Assembly (NCBI GenBank): GCA_934351835.1
Contig: CAKRJP010000003.1
Coordinates: 62,001 to 126,000, forward strand
DNA from: an uncultured Lachnospiraceae bacterium
GTDB taxonomy: Bacteria > Bacillota > Clostridia > Lachnospirales > Lachnospiraceae
Direction: 5' to 3'
Length of the DNA stretch: 64,000 bases
A model generated the notes under the pieces. That model saw nothing but the letters and a program-made list of their open reading frames with translations. It did no database searches and was not told where the DNA came from. Positions 59,788 through 64,000 of the stretch are shown piece after piece; the first letter of the stretch is position 1, and each line of letters opens with the position of its first letter. Made by a program: the position numbers and the translations under genes.

Positions 59788-60450
59788 ATGAAGAAGAAAA
59801 AGAGAATGCGTCTTACAGACAAAAAGAAGAAATTATTAATACAAAAGCATATGAAAACAGGAGTGCTGTTATTGCTCCTTCTGTTTATCGGAATCGTAAT
59901 CTGGAAAGTAAGAACACCTTCATCGACAAAAACGGATACTGATGCTCTGAAACCAGAGATTGATGTGGAACTTTTAACACCAAATGAATATTCGAGACCG
60001 GTAATTACGAATGAGAAGATTAATGGAATCGTGGTACACTATACGGCTAATCCGGGGTCAACGGCAATGGAGAACCGGGACTATTTTGAAGGATTAAAAG
60101 ACACCCATCTTACAAAGGTCAGCAGTAACTTTGTAATAGGATTAGAGGGTGAAATTGTACAGTGCATTCCAACCTGGGAGATGGCTTATGCCTCGAATGA
60201 CCGGAACGGCGACACGATTTCCATTGAGTGTTGTCATCCGGATGAGACCGGGAAATTTAATGATGCAACTTATAAGTCTCTGGTACAGCTTTGTGTATGG
60301 CTCTGTGTTAAATATGATCTCACGGCAGAGGATGTGATCAGGCACTATGATGTGACCGGAAAAGACTGCCCGAAATATTTTGTGGAAAATGAAGAGGCAT
60401 GGGTGCAGTTCAGAGAAAACATTGCAGATGGGTTAAATAGTGCTAATTGA
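59788..60450 (+). CDS. N-acetylmuramoyl-L-alanine amidase (Amidase_2/PGRP fold)
   Basis: 220 residues. Very basic N-terminus, one membrane helix (about 24-42), then an Amidase_2 domain with zinc ligands in GIVVHYTANPGS and IRHYDVTGKDCPKYF (H...H...C) and the IGLEGEIVQCIP strand. It cuts the bond between muramic acid and the stem peptide outside the cell. A GTG at 59746 would add 14 residues; the ATG at 59788 with GGTGGAGAG about 12 nt upstream is preferred. Confidence 0.88.
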   Translation: MKKKKRMRLTDKKKKLLIQKHMKTGVLLLLLLFIGIVIWKVRTPSSTKTDTDALKPEIDVELLTPNEYSRPVITNEKINGIVVHYTANPGSTAMENRDYFEGLKDTHLTKVSSNFVIGLEGEIVQCIPTWEMAYASNDRNGDTISIECCHPDETGKFNDATYKSLVQLCVWLCVKYDLTAEDVIRHYDVTGKDCPKYFVENEEAWVQFRENIADGLNSAN

Positions 60451-60567
60451 GAAAAACAAAGGGTTTGAGTTGTCGTAATCTGTCGTATTTCATGTTGAAA
60501 AAAGAAAAGATGTGATATAAACTAATAAGTGCAAGTTTTCAGGAGGAGTATTGAGAAAGGAGCTACT

Positions 60568-62292
60568 ATGAGGAAAAGATTGAAAGGGAAGGTTCTGGCA
60601 TGTTGTCTGGCTATGGTTCTGGCAGTGAATATGGTGCCGGTATTGACATATGCACAGGAAACGGATTCAGTAAGCAGTGCGGCAGATGGCAGTGCGAATC
60701 CGGATGGAGATCTGAATGGGAACATGAATGGGAATACTGGAGATTCTGGTGATCAGAAAAATCAGATAGAAGATAAGAATCAGGAGAATCCGGATGTGAC
60801 AGATCAGGATGAGACTGAGAGTGACAAAAATCAGGGAGAAGCCCCGGCAATTGAAGACGGAGATAAAGCCGAAGATAAAGAGGAAGATAAAGACGAAGAC
60901 AAACCTCAGGAAAAAGAAGGGGCTTTGATTACATATTCCGGACATGTGCAGACATATGGTAACAGAAAAACGGTAAAAGACGGCGAGATATTGGGAACGA
61001 CCGGAAAAGCCAAACGTTTGGAAGCTGTTAAGATCAGCAAAGGTCCGGCACTGGCTGATTTTAAGGGAGATATTGTATACCGTGTGCATGTACAGAGTTA
61101 TGGAACGCAGGGCTGGAAAAAGAACGGGCAGCAGGCCGGAACAACTGGAAAAGCCAAAAGAATGGAAGCAATTCAGGTGTATTTGACCGGTGATCTTGCT
61201 GCGCAGTATGATATTTATTATTCTATGCATGTTCAGACTGGTGGATGGACGAAGTGGACCAAAGGTTCTTCAGATGCCAGTGGTTGGTGCGGAACATCCG
61301 GACTTGCAAAACGTGCAGAAGCAATCAAGATCCGCATGGTCAAAAAAGACGGAGGAACAGCACCGGATGAAGGTGGTACATTTACATATCTTACACAGAA
61401 TAGTTTCGGCAATGTGAATTATTCAGGAACTCAGGAGTCTTTCGGAGTATTAAATACTGTGTCAAACGGTGCTGCTCTGGGAGTGACCGGAAAAGCCAAA
61501 CGTCTGGAAAAATTAAATATTACACTCTCGGACGGAGCGGTATCCGGATCTGTAAGCTACCGTGCACATGTTCAGACTACAGGATGGCAGGGATGGATTT
61601 CAGATGGAGGTACAGCAGGTGTTGACGGAAAGCGTCTGGAGGCGATCCAGATTAAATTGACCGGTGAGATTTCTAAATATTGTGATGTATGGTACCGGAC
61701 GCATATCCAGTCTTATGGATGGCTTGGATGGGCAAAGAACGGACAGAATTCCGGTTCTTCCGGTTTGAGTAAACGAGTAGAAGCAATTCAGATTAAAATC
61801 GTGCCGAAAGGATCGAAAGCACCAGGTTCTAATAGTGGCTATTATGTAACGGAGTCAGCGCAGCAGCGACGTGTAAATGCAGCAGTACAGAATGTTTACA
61901 GACAGGCAGGAAAGAATCTGTACAGCTGTTATGCATGGTGTGTAAATCATATTCGCTATGTGTCTCTCGGTTATAGTGTTCCGGCAGGATATACACATAC
62001 ACAGTGGTATGCACTTTATGGCCTGGAATCACACTATGGAGATTGCAGAACCTTTGCCGCAGCATTTTATCAGTTGGCGAAAGGCATGGGATATAATGCA
62101 AGATACGTTTACGGATACGTTCCAAACCGGAGCGGAGGAATGATCGACCATGCATGGGTTGAAATCACGATGGGTGGAACTACTTATGTATTTGATCCGG
62201 ATTTCCAGTATGAGACCGGAAGAAATGGATATCAGATCCGGTACGGAATGTCCGGAACATGGAGATATACCAATTATCGATATTTGAATTAA
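60568..62292 (+). CDS. Secreted ChW-repeat protein with C-terminal transglutaminase-like domain
   Basis: 574 residues. Signal peptide (1-30), an acidic Asn/Asp/Glu/Lys-rich linker (about 31-115), then six ChW (clostridial hydrophobic W) repeats between about 118 and 415, each with a HVQ-x-G-W core and ending KRxEAIxI, and a C-terminal transglutaminase/protease-like domain (about 425-574) with a C493 (YGDCRTFAAAFYQL), H528 (DHAWVEI) and D543 (FDPDF) triad. ChW repeats are thought to bind cell wall polymers. AAGGAG lies 5 nt before the ATG. The domain may cross-link or cut peptides at the wall. Confidence 0.9.
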   Translation: MRKRLKGKVLACCLAMVLAVNMVPVLTYAQETDSVSSAADGSANPDGDLNGNMNGNTGDSGDQKNQIEDKNQENPDVTDQDETESDKNQGEAPAIEDGDKAEDKEEDKDEDKPQEKEGALITYSGHVQTYGNRKTVKDGEILGTTGKAKRLEAVKISKGPALADFKGDIVYRVHVQSYGTQGWKKNGQQAGTTGKAKRMEAIQVYLTGDLAAQYDIYYSMHVQTGGWTKWTKGSSDASGWCGTSGLAKRAEAIKIRMVKKDGGTAPDEGGTFTYLTQNSFGNVNYSGTQESFGVLNTVSNGAALGVTGKAKRLEKLNITLSDGAVSGSVSYRAHVQTTGWQGWISDGGTAGVDGKRLEAIQIKLTGEISKYCDVWYRTHIQSYGWLGWAKNGQNSGSSGLSKRVEAIQIKIVPKGSKAPGSNSGYYVTESAQQRRVNAAVQNVYRQAGKNLYSCYAWCVNHIRYVSLGYSVPAGYTHTQWYALYGLESHYGDCRTFAAAFYQLAKGMGYNARYVYGYVPNRSGGMIDHAWVEITMGGTTYVFDPDFQYETGRNGYQIRYGMSGTWRYTNYRYLN

Positions 62293-62311
62293 TCATATGG
62301 AGGAACAGAAG

Positions 62312-63094
62312 ATGAAAAAGAAAATAGTAATTGCTTTATTAGCGGGAGCATTAGCTTTGTCTATGCTTGGAGGATGTGGAAAGAGCAGTAGCAGCAGTTC
62401 TTCAAAAGCGGATGCTTCAGTATCTGTGGCGAAAGAAGCGAAAGCAGAATACAAAGCAATCGGAGAAAAAGCAGATGGAGCATACGAGGTACAGCTCACA
62501 AATGCTACAGGACAGGATATTACAAAAGTCAGTGTAAAATCTTCTTCCGAAGAAAAGTATCCAGACAGCCTGTTAAAAGATAATGATGGCTTTAAAGAAG
62601 ATGAGACAAGAATCCTGTATTATAAACCTTCGGAAGATGCAGCAAAGGAGACTGAGACAGAGAGTGGAAAAGCACTTCCGGCTGAATATTCCGTACAGCT
62701 TACACTGGCAGATAATACAGTAGTTGAATTACATGCGTTCCCTTTTGATGATATGGAAGATGGCGAGATTGAATTAAAAGATGGAGTGGCTTATCTGACA
62801 TATGAAAAGGATGGAGAAAAAGTCAGTACATTAGATGCAGAACTGGCATTAAAAGCTCAGAAAGAAAAAGATGCTAAGGCAGCAGCAGATGCTAAGGCGG
62901 CAGCAGAGGCAGAGGCAGCAGCCCAGGCAGAGGCAGCAGCTCAGGCAGAGGCAGCAGCCCAGGCAGAGGCAGCAGCCCAGGCGGAGGCGGCTCAGAACTA
63001 TCAGGAGCCAGCTTCCGAAGAACCTGCATCGCAGGCTCCGGCAGATACGGGTGCTTCTGCTGATGGATGTATTGGTGACGGATTAACATATTAA
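62312..63094 (+). CDS. Lipoprotein with Ala/Gln/Glu-rich repeat
   Basis: 260 residues. Signal peptide with lipobox MLGGC (C22), a Ser-rich spacer, a beta-rich region (about 50-175, YEVQLTNATGQDITKVSVKS and YSVQLTLADNTVVELHAFPF), a helical stretch of AEAAAQ repeats (about 190-228) and a Pro/Glu tail ending CIGDGLTY. The repeats probably form a rigid helix or stalk. The C-terminal cysteine is unpaired. I do not recognise the family. GGAGG lies 8 nt before the ATG, 19 nt after the ChW gene, so the two may share an operon. Confidence 0.8.
   Translation: MKKKIVIALLAGALALSMLGGCGKSSSSSSSKADASVSVAKEAKAEYKAIGEKADGAYEVQLTNATGQDITKVSVKSSSEEKYPDSLLKDNDGFKEDETRILYYKPSEDAAKETETESGKALPAEYSVQLTLADNTVVELHAFPFDDMEDGEIELKDGVAYLTYEKDGEKVSTLDAELALKAQKEKDAKAAADAKAAAEAEAAAQAEAAAQAEAAAQAEAAAQAEAAQNYQEPASEEPASQAPADTGASADGCIGDGLTY
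62909..62995 (+). repeat. 18-nt tandem repeat encoding AEAAAQ
   Basis: Four near-exact 18-nt units (62909-62926, 62927-62944, 62945-62962, 62963-62980) of the form GCAGAGGCAGCAGCCCAG plus a 15-nt degenerate fifth. Copies 1, 3 and 4 are identical; copy 2 differs by one base. In-frame copy-number change is likely. Confidence 0.9.
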
Positions 63095-63111
63095 TAAAGG
63101 AGAATAGGAAA

Positions 63112-64000
63112 ATGTCGTTAACTTCTAACCTTTTTTTCCTGTTTACAGTATTGGGACTATGTATTTATTATATGGTCCCAAAACGTCTGCAATGGGGTGT
63201 TTTATTAATTCTCAGTTATAGCTACTATATGCTCGTAAGTGTGCCTGCAGTGGGATTTCTTCTGTTTTCTACTGTAGTAACTTATGGATTTGGACTGTGG
63301 ATCAATAAGGTGCGGTTATCAGATGCAGAGGAAGCAAGTAAAGCAGGAAAGATGAAAAAAATTGTGACACTTGGAATTCTTCTTGATCTTGGTATGCTTG
63401 CATATCTAAAGTATACAAATTTTCTGATCACCAATATTAATATTGTGACGGGAAGTCATATAGCAATGATCCGTCTGATTTTACCTCTGGGAATTTCTTA
63501 TTATACATTTCAATCTCTGGGTTATTTACTGGATGTATACTGGAATAGAGAGAGAGTAGAAACTAATTTTTTGAAATATGCATTATTTGTTTCATTTTTT
63601 CCGCAACTGATTCAGGGACCAATCGGAAGATTTGGGAAATTAGCCCCACAGTTAACTGCAGAACGCCATCTGGAACTTAGAAATATAAAGTATGGATTAC
63701 AGAGGATCATATGGGGACTGTTTAAGAAAATGGTGATCGCCGAGTGGGCGGCTGTATATAGAGAAGCGATATTTGCACAGCCTGATCAGTATTCAGGGAT
63801 AGCAATTTTCGGAGTACTTTTATACACAGCAGAGTTGTATGGCGATTTTGCCGGTGGAATAGATATCGTAATCGGAATTTCGGCAATGTTTGGTGTTCGG
63901 TTAGAGGAGAACTTCCGTCAGCCGATGTTCTCGGTATCTATTAGTGATTTCTGGAGACGCTGGCATATTACACTCGGTGCCTGGATGAAAGATTATGTAT
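63112..64000 (+). CDS. MBOAT family O-acyltransferase, 5' part
   Basis: 296 codons to the window edge, no stop. Hydrophobic helices from the N-terminus (SLTSNLFFLFTVLGLCIYY), then LPLGISYYTFQSLGYLLDVY, PQLIQGPIGRFGKL and SDFWRRWHITLGAWMKDYVY, the same blocks as the MBOAT protein at 37679. AAAGGAG lies 8 nt before the ATG. It follows the wall-associated ChW protein and lipoprotein, so its target may be a wall polymer. A DHHW partner may follow outside the window. Confidence 0.9.
   Translation, partial: MSLTSNLFFLFTVLGLCIYYMVPKRLQWGVLLILSYSYYMLVSVPAVGFLLFSTVVTYGFGLWINKVRLSDAEEASKAGKMKKIVTLGILLDLGMLAYLKYTNFLITNINIVTGSHIAMIRLILPLGISYYTFQSLGYLLDVYWNRERVETNFLKYALFVSFFPQLIQGPIGRFGKLAPQLTAERHLELRNIKYGLQRIIWGLFKKMVIAEWAAVYREAIFAQPDQYSGIAIFGVLLYTAELYGDFAGGIDIVIGISAMFGVRLEENFRQPMFSVSISDFWRRWHITLGAWMKDYV

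Noticed and set aside
62909..62995. CRISPR-like array
   Set aside because: Units are contiguous without spacers and in frame inside a coding region.
1..64000. tRNA or rRNA genes, prophage, insertion sequences, toxin-antitoxin or defence islands
   Set aside because: No transposase, integrase, restriction or Cas motifs were seen among the encoded proteins, and no cloverleaf or rRNA sequence was recognised by eye in the gaps; a tRNAscan or HMM search would be decisive.

Overview
The window reads as chromosomal DNA of a low-to-mid GC, spore-forming Firmicute of class Clostridia, most likely a gut Lachnospiraceae (Dorea/Blautia/Coprococcus-like; genus not resolved). Pointers are a PolC-type replicase, MurT/GatD, split CotF-type spore coat proteins, ChW repeats, a DUF4364 protein, AGGAGG ribosome binding sites and TTGACA-17-TATAAT promoters. 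I see no rRNA, tRNA, CRISPR array, insertion sequence or prophage. It is mostly core genome with short stretches of regulation and transport genes. Everything below is read from sequence; no database search was possible.

Layout. 0-11.6 kb is a transport and regulation block: the start of a DUF4118 membrane sensor (minus), a nucleobase permease, an EamA exporter, an sdpR/sdpI-type autorepressor and immunity-protein pair with a double palindromic operator, a TauE/SafE exporter, a CDF metal transporter and MgtE (all minus) behind an M-box Mg2+ riboswitch, a MarR-MATE pair, two spore coat proteins, and a DUF134-NifX fusion. 11.6-18.1 kb is arginine biosynthesis: argG divergent from argC-GNAT-argJ-argB-argD, with a cluster of ARG-box-like sites between them. 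18.2-24.9 kb joins competence genes (comEA, comEC) to a two-component system and a GerMN lipoprotein.

24.9-37.5 kb is information processing: an FMN-dependent alpha-hydroxy-acid oxidase, holA, lepA, hemW; a minus-strand group of malic enzyme, radical SAM protein and DUF4364; then rho, rpmE, DUF1385, prmC and prfA. 37.6-46.3 kb is envelope and metabolism: an MBOAT/DHHW polysaccharide acyltransferase pair, an anchored 5'-nucleotidase, a DUF2156 protein, two aminotransferases (including hisC) and a small membrane exporter. 46.3-64 kb holds murT-gatD (lipid II amidation), a small XRE regulator locus, ispG-polC-mnmM, an HtrA protease, glyA, then a surface cluster: zinc-ribbon membrane protein, amidase, ChW-transglutaminase protein, Ala/Gln-rich lipoprotein, and a second MBOAT gene running off the end.

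The best candidates for new biology are regulatory RNA and DNA rather than an unknown gene island: (1) the long mgtE leader, where a second structured element with its own terminator-like hairpin and a small ORF with a perfect Shine-Dalgarno lie between the M-box terminator and mgtE; (2) a long hairpin that buries the Shine-Dalgarno of the neighbouring metal transporter; (3) the symmetric two-operator promoter of the sdpRI pair; (4) a possible minus-strand small RNA upstream of murT.
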